A DNA stretch of 64,000 nucleotides from Camelus bactrianus (Eukaryota; Chordata; Mammalia; Artiodactyla; Camelidae): the NCBI RefSeq assembly GCF_048773025.1, contig NC_133573.1, positions 4,789,001 through 4,853,000 on the forward strand. The letters run 5' to 3'. The position numbers were made by a program, and so were the translations under genes. Shown here piece by piece: positions 23,001 through 35,600 of the stretch. A model generated the notes under the pieces. It had not been told where the DNA came from, did no database searches, and saw only the letters and a list, made by a program, of their open reading frames with translations. How positions within the stretch are numbered: position 1 is the stretch's first letter; the number at the start of each line of letters is the position of its first letter.

Positions 23001-26000
23001 GGACACTTTTTCTCTGCTTTCTCAGTCTGTTTCCTAGTGCCGGTTTGAAGTTCCTGCAGTTTTCACTGTAAAACCGAGTTGGAGCTAGTACCTCCCCATA
23101 TATATGTATGGAATGGAGTTTGCAACTGAAAAGAAACTTTGTGTTCCCAACAAGCTAGGTGAAGGGCGGCTTTCACACACACTTACCACTCAGAACTGAG
23201 CAAGTGGAGACACGTTCGTTCATCTAGCACCAAGGGAACGGGTTGCAGGAGACACTATTTCTCTGCTTTCTCAGTCTGTTTCCTAGTGCCGGTTTGAAGT
23301 TCCTGCAGTTTTCACTGTAAAACCGAGTTGGAGCTAGTACCTCCCCATATATATGTATGGAATGGAGTTTGCAACTGAAAAGAAACTTTGTGTTCCCAAC
23401 AAGCTAGGTGAAGGATGGCTTTCACACACACTTATCTCTCAGAACTGAGCAAGTGGAGAGACGTTCGTTCATCTAGCACCAAGGGAAAGGGTTGCAGGAG
23501 ACACTTTTTCTCTGCTTTCTCAGTCTGTTTCCTAGTGCCGGTTTGAAGTTCCTGCAGTTTTCACTGTCAAACCGAGTTGGAGCTACTACCTCCCCATATA
23601 TATGTATGGAATGGAGTTTGCAACTGAAAAGAAACTTTGTGTTCCCAACAAGCTAGGTGAAGGACGGCTTTCACACACACTTATCTCTCAGAACTGAGCA
23701 AGTGGAGAGACGTTCGTTCATCTAGCACCAAGGGAACGGGTTGCAGGAGACACTTTTTCTCTGCTTTCTCAGTCTGATTCCTAGTGCCGGTTTGAAGTTC
23801 CTGCAGTTTTCACTGTCAAACCGAGTTGGAGCTACTACCTCCCCATATATATGTATGGAGTGGAGTTTGCAACTGAAAAGAAACTTTGTGTTCCCAACAA
23901 GCTAGGTGAAGGACGGCTTTCACACACACTTATCTCTCAGAACTGAGCAAGTGGAGAGACGTTCGTTCATCTAGCACCAAGGGAACGGTTTGCAGGAGAC
24001 ACTTTTTCTCTGCTTTCTCAGTCTGTTTCCTAGTGCCGGTTTGAAGTTCCTGCAGTTTTCACTGTCAAACCGAGTTGGAGCTAGTACCTCCCCATATATA
24101 TGTATGGAATGGAGTTTGCAACTGAAAAGAATCTTTGTGTTCCCAATAAGCTAGGTGAAGGACGGCTTTCACACACATTTATCTCTCAGAACTGAGCAAG
24201 TGGAGAGACGTTCACTCATCTAGCACCAAGGGAACGGGTTGCAGGGGACACTTTTTCTCTGCTTTCTCAGTCTGTTTCCTAGTGCCGGTTTGAAGTTCCT
24301 GCAGTTTTCACTGTAAAACCGAGTTGGAGCTAGTACCTCCCCATATATATGTATGGAATGGAGTTTGCAACTGAAAAGAAACTTTGTGTTCCCAACAAGC
24401 TAGGTGAAGGGCGGCTTTCACACACACTTACCACTCAGAACTGAGCAAGTGGAGACACGTTCGTTCATCTAGCACCAAGGGAACGGGTTGCAGGAGACAC
24501 TATTTCTCTGCTTTCTCAGTCTGTTTCCTAGTGCCGGTTTGAAGTTCCTGCAGTTTTCACTGTCAAACCGAGTTGGAGCTAGTACCTCCCCATATATATG
24601 TATGGAATGGAGTTTGCAACTGAAAAGAATCTTTGTGTTCCCAATAAGCTAGGTGAAGGACGGCTTTCACACACACTTATCTCTCAGAACTGAGCAAGTG
24701 GAGAGACGTTCACTCATCTAGCACCAAGGGAACGGGTTGCAGGGGACACTTTTTCTCTGCTTTCTCAGTCTGTTTCCTAGTGCCGGTTTGAAGTTCCTGC
24801 AGTTTTCACTGTAAAACCGAGTTGGAGCTAGTACCTCCCCATATATATGTATGGAATGGAGTTTGCAACTGAAAAGAAACTTTGTGTTCCCAACAAGCTA
24901 GGTGAAGGGCGGCTTTCACACACACTTACCACTCAGAACTGAGCAAGTGGAGACACGTTCGTTCATCTAGCACCAAGGGAACGGGTTGCAGGAGACACTA
25001 TTTCTCTGCTTTCTCAGTCTGTTTCCTAGTGCCGGTTTGAAGTTCCTGCAGTTTTCACTGTAAAACCGAGTTGGAGCTAGTACCTCCCCATATATATGTA
25101 TGGAATGGAGTTTGCAACTGAAAAGAAACTTTGTGTTCCCAACAAGCTAGGTGAAGGATGGCTTTCACACACACTTATCTCTCAGAACTGAGCAAGTGGA
25201 GAGACGTTCGTTCATCTAGCACCAAGGGAAAGGGTTGCAGGAGACACTTTTTCTCTGCTTTCTCAGTCTGTTTCCTAGTGCCGGTTTGAAGTTCCTGCAG
25301 TTTTCACTGTCAAACCGAGTTGGAGCTACTACCTCCCCATATATATGTATGGAATGGAGTTTGCAACTGAAAAGAAACTTTGTGTTCCCAACAAGATAGG
25401 TGAAGGACGGCATTCACACACACTTATCTCTCAGAACTGAGCAAGTGGAGAGACGTTCGTTCATCTAGCACCAAGGGAACGGGTTGCAGGAGACACTTTT
25501 TCTCTGCTTTCTCAGTCTGATTCCTAGTGCCGGTTTGAAGTTCCTGCAGTTTTCACTGTAAAACCGAGTTGGAGCTACTACCTCCCCATATATATGTATG
25601 GAGTGGAGTTTGCAACTGAAAAGAAACTTTGTGTTCCCAACAAGCTAGGTGAAGGACGGCTTTCACACACACTTATCTCTCAGAACTGAGCAAGTGGAGA
25701 GACTTTCGTTCATCTAGCACCAAGGGAACGGTTTGCAGGAGACACTTTTTCTCTGCTTTCTCAGTCTGTTTCCTAGTGCCGGTTTGAAGTTCCTGCAGTT
25801 TTCACTGTCAAACCGAGTTGGAGCTAGTACCTCCCCATATATATGTATGGAATGGAGTTTGCAACTGAAAAGAATCTTTGTGTTCCCAATAAGCTAGGTG
25901 AAGGACGGCTTTCACACACACTTATCTCTCAGAACTGAGCAAGTGGAGAGACGTTCACTCATCTAGCACCAAGGGAACGGGTTGCAGGGGACACTTTTTC

Positions 26001-28239
26001 TCTGCTTTCTCAGTCTGTTTCCTAGTGCCGGTTTGAAGTTCCTGCAGTTTTCACTGTAAAACCGAGTTGGAGCTAGTACCTCCCCATATATATGTATGGA
26101 ATGGAGTTTGCAACTGAAAAGAAACTTTGTGTTCCCAACAAGCTAGGTGAAGGGCGGCTTTCACACACACTTACCACTCAGAACTGAGCAAGTGGAGACA
26201 CGTTCGTTCATCTAGCACCAAGGGAACGGGTTGCAGGAGACACTATTTCTCTGCTTTCTCAGTCTGTTTCCTAGTGCCGGTTTGAAGTTCCTGCAGTTTT
26301 CACTGTAAAACCGAGTTGGAGCTAGTACCTCCCCATATATATGTATGGAATGGAGTTTGCAACTGAAAAGAAACTTTGTGTTCCCAACAAGCTAGGTGAA
26401 GGATGGCTTTCACACACACTTATCTCTCAGAACTGAGCAAGTGGAGAGACGTTCGTTCATCTAGCACCAAGGGAAAGGGTTGCAGGAGACACTTTTTCTC
26501 TGCTTTCTCAGTCTGTTTCCTAGTGCCGGTTTGAAGTTCCTGCAGTTTTCACTGTCAAACCGAGTTGGAGCTACTACCTCCCCATATATATGTATGGAAT
26601 GGAGTTTGCAACTGAAAAGAAACTTTGTGTTCCCAACAAGATAGGTGAAGGACGGCTTTCACACACACTTATCTCTCAGAACTGAGCAAGTGGAGAGACG
26701 TTCGTTCATCTAGCACCAAGGGAACGGGTTGCAGGAGACACTTTTTCTCTGCTTTCTCAGTCTGATTCCTAGTGCCGGTTTGAAGTTCCTGCAGTTTTCA
26801 CTGTAAAACCGAGTTGGAGCTACTACCTCCCCATATATATGTATGGAGTGGAGTTTGCAACTGAAAAGAAACTTTGTGTTCCCAACAAGCTAGGTGAAGG
26901 ACGGCTTTCACACACACTTATCTCTCAGAACTGAGCAAGTGGAGAGACGTTCGTTCATCTAGCACCAAGGGAACGGGTTGCAGGAGACACTATTTCTCTG
27001 CTTTCTCAGTCTGTTTCCTAGTGCCGGTTTGAAGTTCCTGCAGTTTTCACTGTCAAACCGAGTTGGAGCTAGTACCTCCCCATATATATGTATGGAATGG
27101 AGTTTGCAACTGAAAAGAATCTTTGTGTTCCCAATAAGCTAGGTGAAGGACGGCTTTCACACACACTTATCTCTCAGAACTGAGCAAGTGGAGAGACGTT
27201 CACTCATCTAGCACCAAGGGAACGGGTTGCAGGGGACACTTTTTCTCTGCTTTCTCAGTCTGTTTCCTAGTGCCGGTTTGAAGTTCCTGCAGTTTTCACT
27301 GTAAAACCGAGTTGGAGCTAGTACCTCCCCATATATATGTATGGAATGGAGTTTGCAACTGAAAAGAAACTTTGTGTTCCCAACAAGCTAGGTGAAGGGC
27401 GGCTTTCACACACACTTACTTCTCAGAACTGAGCAAGTGGAGATACGTTCGTTCATCTAGCACCAAGGGAACGGGTTGCAGGAGACACTATTTCTCTGCT
27501 TTCTCAGTCTGTTTCCTAGTGCGGGTTTGAAGTTCCTGCAGTTTTCACTGTAAAACCGAGTTGGAGCTAGTACCTCCCCATATATATGTATGGAATGGAG
27601 TTTGCAACTGAAAAGAAACTTTGTGTTCCCAACAAGCTAGGTGAAGAATGGCTTTCACACACACTTATCTCTCAGAACTGAGCAATTGGAGAGACGTTCG
27701 TTCATCTAGCACCAAGGGAACGGGTTGCAGGAGACACTTTTTCTCTGCTTTCTCAGTCTGTTTCCTAGTGCCGGTTTGAAGTTCCTGCAGTTTTCACTGT
27801 CAAACCGAGTTGGAGCTAGTACCTCCCCATATATATGTATGGAATGGAGTTTGCAACTGAAAAGAAACTTTGTGTTCCCAACAAGATAGGTGAAGGACGG
27901 CTTTCACACACACTTATCTCTCAGAACTGAGCAAGTGGAGAGACGTTCGTTCATCTAGCACCAAGGGAACGGGTTGCAGGAGACACTTTTTCTCTGCTTT
28001 CTCAGTCTGTTTCCTAGTGCCGGTTTGAAGTTCCTGCAGTTTTCACTGTCAAACCGAGTTGGAGCTAGTACCTCCCCATATATATGTATGGAATGGAGTT
28101 TGCAACTGAAAAGAAACTTTGTGTTCCCAACAAGCTAGGTGAAGGACGGCTTTCACACACACTTATCTCTTAGAACTGAGCAAGAGGAGAGACGTTCGTT
28201 CATCTAGCACCAAGGGAACGGGTTGCAGGAGACACTTAT
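20079..28239. repeat. Five-monomer higher-order repeat array, first copy (1,245-bp unit)
   Basis: The marker cccaataagc falls at 20,656, 21,901, 22,897, 24,142, 24,640, 25,885 and 27,130: intervals of 5, 4, 5, 2, 5 and 5 monomers. The five types are: m1 cccaataagc, gttcactcatc, gcaggggacac; m2 gaagggcggc, cttaccactcag, gagacacgttc, acactatttc; m3 gaaggatggc, gggaaaggg; m4 aacaagatagg, cagtctgattcc, usually tatggagtgg; m5 gaacggtttgc. The unit starting at 24,142 keeps only m1 and m2. In the unit at 25,885 m5 is replaced by a chimera with acactatttc. The array grades into ordinary monomers after about 27,640. Confidence 0.92.
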
Positions 28240-29655
28240 TCTCTGCTTTCTCAGTCTGTTTCCTAGTGCCGGTTTGAAGTTCCTGCATTTTTCACTGTCA
28301 AACCGAGTTGGAGCTACTACCTCCCCATATATATGTATGGAATGGAGTTTGCAACTGAAAAGAAACTTTGTGTTCCCAACAAGCTAGGTGAAGGACGGCT
28401 TTCACGCACACTTATCTCTCAGAACTGAGCAAGTGGAGAGACGTTCGTTCATCTAGCACCAAGGGAACGGGATGCAGGGGACACTTTTTCTCTGCTTTCT
28501 CAGCCTGTTTCCTAGTGCCGGTTTGAAGTTCCTGCAGTTTTCACTGTAAAACCGTGTTGGAGCTACTACCACCCCATATATATGTATGGAATGGAGTTTG
28601 CAACTGAAAAGAAACTTTGTGTTCCCAACAAGCTAGGTGAAGGACGGCTTTCACACACACTTATCTCTCAGAACTGAGCAAGTGGAGAGACGTTCGTTCA
28701 TCTAGCACCAAGGGAATGGGTTGCAGGAGACACTTTTTCTCTGCTTTCTCAGTCTGTTTCCTAGTGCCGGTTTGAAGTTCCTGCAATTTTCACTGTCAAA
28801 CCGAGTTGGAGCTAGTACCTCCCCATATATATGTATGGAATGGAGTTTGCAACTGAAAAGAAACTTTGTGTTCCCAACAAGCTAGGTGAAGGACGGCTTT
28901 CACACACACTTATCTCTCAGAACTGAGCAAGTGGAGAGACGTTCGTTCATCTAGCACCAAGGGAACGGGTTGCAGGAGGCACTTTTTCTCTGATTTCTCA
29001 GTCTGTTTCCTAGTGCCGGTTTGAAGATCCTGCAGTTTTCACTGTCAAATCGAGTTGGAGCTACTACCTCCCCATATATATGTATGGAATGGAGTTTGCA
29101 ACTGAAAAGAAACTTTGTGTTCCCAACAAGCTAGGTGAAGGACGGCTTTCACACACACTTATCTCTCAGAACTGAGCAATTGGAGAGACGTTCGTTCATC
29201 TAGCACCAAGGGAACGGGTTGCAGGAGACACTTTTTCTCTGCTTTCTCAGTCTGTTTCCTAGTGCCGGTTTGAAGTTCCTGCAGTTTTCACTGTAAAACC
29301 GATATGGAGCTACTACCTCCCCATATATATGTATGGAATGGAGTTTGCAACTGAAAAGAAACTTTGTGTTCCCAACAAGCTAGGTGAAGGACGGCTTTCA
29401 CACACACTTATCTCTCAGAACTGAGCAATTGGAGAGACGTTCGTTCATCTAGCACCTAGGGAACGGGTTGCAGGAGACACTTTTTCTCTGCTTTCTCAGT
29501 CTGTTTCCTAGTGCCGGTTTGAAGTTCCTGCAGTTTTCACTGTCAAACCGAGTTGGAGCTAGTACCTCCCCATATATATGTATGGAATGGAGTTTGCAAC
29601 TGAAAAGAAACTTTGTGTTCCCAACAAGCTAGGTGAAGGACGGCTTTCACACACA
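28240..29655. repeat. 1.4-kb block, copy 1 of 3
   Basis: The block is defined by gcatttttcactg (28,285), ttcacgcacac, gggatgcagg, cagcctgtttcc, actaccacccc, gcaattttcac, gcaggaggcac, tcaaatcgag, gatatggagc (29,301) and agcacctaggg in this order. The same order occurs at about 31,226-32,641 and about 42,680-44,093. It ends where cacacatatctc begins near 29,651. It is about 5.7 monomers long. Confidence 0.88.
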
Positions 29656-31225
29656 CATATCTCTCAGAACTGAGCAAGTGGAGAGACGATCGTTCATCTC
29701 GCACCAGGGGAACGGGTTGAAGGAGACACTTTTTCTCTGATTTCTCAGTCTGTTTCCTACTGCCGGTTTGAAGTTCCTGCAGTTTTCACTGTCAAACCGA
29801 GTTGGAGCTAGTACCTCCCCTTATATATGTATGGAATGGAGTTTGCAACTGAAAAAAACTTTGTGTTCCCAACAAGATAGGTGAAGGACGGCTTTCACAC
29901 ACACTTATCTCTCAGAACTGAGCAAGTGGAGAGACGTTCGTTCATCTAGCACCAAGGGAACGGGTTGCAGGAGACACTTTTTCTCTGCTTTCTCAGTCTG
30001 TTTCCTAGTGCCGGTTTGAAGTTCCTGCAGTTTTCACTGTCAAACCGAGTTGGAGCTAGTACCTCCCCATATATATGTATGGAATGGAGTTTGCAACTGA
30101 AAAGAAACTTTGTGTTCCCAACAAGCTAGGTGAAGGACGGCTTTCACACACACATATCTCTCAGAACTGAGCAAGTGGAGAGACGATCGTTCATCTCGCA
30201 CCAGGGGAACGGGTTGAAGGAGACACTTTTTCTCTGATTTCTCAGTCTGTTTCCTACTGCCGGTTTGAAGTTCCTGCAGTTTTCACTGTCAAACCGAGTT
30301 GGAGCTAGTACCTCCCCTTATATATGTATGGAATGGAGTTTGCAACTGAAAAAAACTTTGTGTTCCCAACAAGATAGGTGAAGGACGGCTTTCACACACA
30401 CTTATCTCTCAGAACTGAGCAAGTGGAGAGACGTTCGTTCATCTAGCACCAAGGGAACGGGTTGCAGGAGACACTTTTTCTCTGCTTTCTCAGTCTGTTT
30501 CCTAGTGCCGGTTTGAAGTTCCTGCAGTTTTCACTGTCAAACCGAGTTGGAGCTTGTACCTCCCCATATATATGTATGGAATGGAGTTGGCAACTGAAAA
30601 GAAACTTTGTGTTCCCAACAAGCTAGGTGAAGGACGGCTTTCACACACAGTTATCTCTCAGAACTGAGCAAGTGGAGAGACGTTCGTTCATCTAGCACCA
30701 AGGGAACGGGTTGCAGGAGTCACTTTTTCTCTGCATTCTCAGTCTGTTTCCTAGTGCCGGTTTGAAGTTCCTGCAGTTTTCACTGTCAAACAGAGTTGGA
30801 GCTTGTACCTCCCCATATATATGTATGGAATGGAGTTTGCAACTGAAAAGAAACTTTGTGTTCCCAACAAGCTAGGTGAAGGACGGCTTTCACACACACT
30901 TATCTCTCAGAACTGAGCAAGTGGAGAGACGTTCGTTCATCTAGCACCAAGGGAACGGGTTGCAGGGGACACTTTTTCTCTGATTTCTCAGTCTGTTTCC
31001 TAGTGCCGGTTTGAAGTTCCTGCAGTTTTCACTGTAAAACCGAGTTGGAGCTACTACCTCCCCATATATATGTATGGAATGGAGTTTGCAACTGAAAAGA
31101 AACTTTGTGTTCCCAACAAGATAGGTGAAGGACGGCTTTCACACACACTTATCTCTCAGAACTGAGCAAGTGGAGAGACGTTCGTTCATCTAGCACCAAG
31201 GGAACGGGTTGCAGGAGACACTTTT
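29656..31225. repeat. Monomers between block copies 1 and 2, with an internal 497-bp duplication
   Basis: About six monomers. A pair of monomers is repeated at 497 bp: gagagacgat at 29,681 and 30,178, with shared ctcgcaccagggg, gggttgaagg, tttcctactgcc, ccttatatatg and a 2-bp-short ctgaaaaaaac tract. The remainder (30,380-31,225) is ordinary satellite monomer. No other feature is seen. Confidence 0.82.
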
Positions 31226-32641
31226 TCTCTGCTTTCTCAGTCTGTTTCCTAGTGCCGGTTTGAAGTTCCTGCATTTTTCACTGTCAAACCGTGTTGGAGC
31301 TACTACCTCCCCATATATATGTATGGAATGGAGTTTGCAACTGAAAAGAAACTTTGTGTTCCCAACAAGCTAGGTGAAGGACGGCTTTCACGCACACTTA
31401 TCTCTCAGAACTGAGCAAGTGGAGAGACGTTCGTTCATCTAGCACCAAGGGAACGGGATGCAGGGGACACTTTTTCTCTGCTTTCTCAGCCTGTTTCCTA
31501 GTGCCGGTTTGAAGTTCCTGCAGTTTTCACTGTAAAACCGTGTTGGAGCTACTACCACCCCATATATATGTATGGAATGGAGTTTGCAACTGAAAAGAAA
31601 CTTTGTGTTCCCAACAAGCTAGGTGAAGGACGGCTTTCACACACACTTATCACTCAGAACTGAGCAAGTGGAGAGATGTTCGTTCATCTAGCACCAAGGG
31701 AATGGGTTGCAGGGACACTTTTTCTCTGCTTTCTCAGTCTGTTTCCTAGTGCCGGTTTGAAGTTCCTGCAATTTTCACTGTCAAACCGAGTTGGAGCTAG
31801 TACCTCCCCATATATATGTATGGAATGGAGTTTGCAACTGAAAAGAAACTTTGTGTTCCCAACAAGCTAGGTGAAGGACGGCTTTCACACACACTTATCT
31901 CTCAGAACTGAGCAAGTGGAGAGACGTTCGTTCATCTAGCACCAAGGGAACGGGTTGCAGGAGGCACTTTTTCTCTGATTTCTCAGTCTGTTTCCTAGTG
32001 CCGGTTTGAAGATCCTGCAGTTTTCACTGTCAAATCGAGTTGGAGCTACTACCTCCCCATATATATGTATGGAATGGAGTTTGCAACTGAAAAGAAACTT
32101 TGTGTTCCCAACAAGCTAGGTGAAGGACGGCTTTCACACACACTTATCTCTCAGAACTGAGCAATTGGAGAGACGTTCGTTCATCTAGCACCAAGGGAAC
32201 GGGTTGCAGGAGACACTTTTTCTCTGCTTTCTCAGTCTTTTTCCTAGTGCCGGTTTGAAGTTCCTGCAGTTTTCACTGTAAAACCGATATGGAGCTACTA
32301 CCTCCCCATATATATGTATGGAATGGAGTTTGCAACTGAAAAGAAACTTTGTGTTCCCAACAAGCTAGGTGAAGGACGGCTTTCACACACACTTATCTCT
32401 CAGAACTGAGCAATTGGAGAGACGTTCGTTCATCTAGCACCTAGGGAACGGGTTGCAGGAGACACTTTTTCTCTGCTTTCTCAGTCTGTTTCCTAGTGCC
32501 GGTTTGAAGTTCCTGCAGTTTTCACTGTCAAACCGAGTTGGAGCTAGTACCTCCCCATATATATGTATGGAATGGAGTTTGCAACTGAAAAGAAACTTTG
32601 TGTTCCCAACAAGCTAGGTGAAGGACGGCTTTCACACACAC
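31226..32641. repeat. 1.4-kb block, copy 2 of 3
   Basis: The block matches 28,240-29,655 at an offset of 2,986 bp (gcattttt 28,285 and 31,271), falling to 2,985 after a 1-bp loss in gcagggacac near 31,710 (gatatggagc 29,301 and 32,286). It breaks off at 32,641, where the sequence switches to the tatcttcag lineage of 18,951. This junction is the left edge of the second large duplication copy. Confidence 0.88.
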
Positions 32642-35600
32642 TTATCTTCAGAACTGAGCAAGTGGAGAGACGTTCGTTCATCTAGCACCAAGGGAACGGG
32701 TTGCAGGAGACACTTTTTCTCTGCTTTCTCAGTCTGTTTCCTAGTGCCGGTTTGAAGTTCCTGCAGTTTTCACTGTCAAACCGAGTTGGAGCTACTACCT
32801 CCCCATATATATGTATGGAATGGAGTTTGAAACTGAAAAGAAACTTTGTGTTCCCAACAAGCTAGGTGAAGGACGGCTTTCACACACACTTATCTCTCAG
32901 AACTGAGCAAGTGGAGAGACGTTCGTTCATCTAGCACCAAGGGAACGGGTTGCAGGAGACACTATTTCTCTGCTTTCTCAGTCTGTTTCCTAGTGCCGGT
33001 TTGAAGTTCCTGCAGTTTTCACTGTCAAACCGAGTTGGAGCTTGTACCTCCCCATATATATGTATGGAATGGAGTTTGCAACTGAAAAGAAACTTTGTGT
33101 TCCCAACAAGATAGGTGAAGGACGGCTTTCACACACACTTATCTCTCAGAACTGAGAAAGTGGAGAGAAGTTCGTTCATCTAGCACCAAGGGAATGGATT
33201 GCAGGAGACACTTTTTTTCTGCTTTCTCAGTATGTTTCCTAGTGCCGGTTTGAAGTTCCTGCAGTTTTCACTGTAAAACCGAGTTGGAGCTACTACCTCC
33301 CCATATATATGTATGGAGTGGAGTTTGCAACTGAAAAGAAACTTTGTGTTCCCAACAAGCTAGGTGAAGGACGGCTTTCACACACACTTATCTCTCAGAA
33401 CTGAGCAAGTGGAGAGACGTTCGTTCATCTAGCACCAAGGGAACGGGTTGCAGGAGACACTTTTTCTCTGCTTTCTCAATCTGTTTCCTAGTGCCGGTTT
33501 GAAGTTCCTGCAGTTTTCACTGTCAAACCGAGTTGGAGCTAGTACCTCCCCATATATATGTATGGAATGGAGTTTGCAACTGAAAAGAAACTTTGTATTC
33601 CCAATAAGCTAGGTGAAGGACGGCTTTCACAGACACTTATCTCTCAGAACTGAGCAAGTGGAGAGACTTTCATTCATCTAGCACCAAGGGAACGGGTTGC
33701 AGGAGACACTTTTTCTCTGCTTTCTCAGACTGTTTCCTAGTGCCGGTTTGAAGTTCCTGCAGTTTTCACTGTAAAACCGAGTTGGAGCTAGTACTTCCCC
33801 ATATATATGTATGGAATGGAGTTTGCGACTGAAAAGAAACTTTGTGTTCCCAACAAGCTAGGTGAAGGGCGGCTTTCATACACACTTACCTCTCAGAACT
33901 GAGCAAGTGGAGAGACGTTCATTCATCTAGCACCTAGGGAACGGGTTGCAGGAGACACTTTTTCTCTGCTTTCTCAGTCTGTTTCCTAGTGCCGGTTTGA
34001 AGTTCCTGCAGTTTTCACTGTCAAACCGAGTTGGAGCTAGTACCTACCCATATATATGTATGGAATGGAGTTTGCAACTGAAAAGAAACTTTTTGTTCCC
34101 AACAAGCTAGGTGAATAACGGCTTTCACACACACATATCTCTCAGAACTGAGCAAGTGGAGAGACGTTCGTTCATCTAGCACCAAGGGAACGGGTTGCAG
34201 GAGACACTTTTTCTCTGCTTTCTCAGTCTGTTTCCTAGTGCCGGTTTGAAGTTCCTGCAGTTTTCACTGTCACACCGAGTTGGAGCTACTACCTCCCCAT
34301 ATATATGTATGGAATGGAGTTTGCAACTGAAAAGAAACTTTGTGTTCCCAACAAGCTAGGTGAAGGACGGCTTTCACACACACTTATCTCTCAGAACTGA
34401 GCAAGTGGAGAGACGTTCGTTCATCTAGCACCAAGGGAACGGTTTGCAGGAGACACTTTTTCTCTGCTTTCTCAGTCTGTTTCCTAGTGCCGGTTTGAAG
34501 TTCCTGCAGTTTTCACTGTCAAACCGAGTTGGAGCTAGTACCTCCCCATATATATGTATGGAATGGAGTTTGCAACTGAAAAGAATCTTTGTGTTCCCAA
34601 TAAGCTAGGTGAAGGACGGCTTTCACACACACTTATCTCTCAGAACTGAGCAAGTGGAGAGACGTTCACTCATCTAGCACCAAGGGAACGGGTTGCAGGA
34701 GACACTTTTTCTCTGCTTTCTCAGTCTGTTTCCTAGTGCCGGTTTGAAGTTCCTGCAGTTTTCACTGTAAAACCGAGTTGGAGCTAGTACCTCCCCATAT
34801 ATATGTATGGAATGGAGTTTGCAACTGAAAAGAAACTTTGTGTTCCCAACAAGCTAGGTGAAGGGCGGCTTTCACACACACTTACCTCTCAGAACTGAGC
34901 AAGTGGAGAGACGTTCGTTCATCTAGCACCAAGGGAACGGGTTGCAGGAGACACTATTTCTCTGCTTTCTCAGTCTGTTTCCTAGTGCCGGTTTGAAGTT
35001 CCTGCAGTTTTCACTGTCAAACCGAGTTGGAGCTACTACCTCCCCATATATATGTATGGAATGGAGTTTGCAACTGAAAAGAAACTTTGTGTTCCCAACA
35101 AGCTAGGTGAAAGATGGCTTTCACACACACTTATCTCTCAGAACTGAGCAATTGGAGAGACGTTCGTTCATCTAGCACCAAGGGAAAGGGTTGCAGGAGA
35201 CACTTTTTCTCTGCTTTCTCAGTCTGTTTCCTAGTGCCGGTTTGAAGTTCCTGCAGTTTTCACTGTCAAACCGAGTTGGAGCTACTACCTCCCCATATAT
35301 ATGTATGGAATGGAGTTGGCAACTGAAAAGAAACTTTGTGTTCCCAACAAGATAGGTGAAGGACGGCTTTCACACACACTTATCTCTCAGAACTGAGCAA
35401 GTGGAGAGACGTTCGTTCATCTAGCACCAAGGGAACGGGTTGCAGGAGACACTTTTTCTCTGCTTTCTCAGTCTGATTCCTAGTGCCGGTTTGAAGTTCC
35501 TGCAGTTTTCACTGTCAAACCGAGTTGGAGCTACTACCTCCCCATATATATGTATGGAGTGTAGTTTGCAACTGAAAAGAAACTTTGTGTTCCCAACAAG

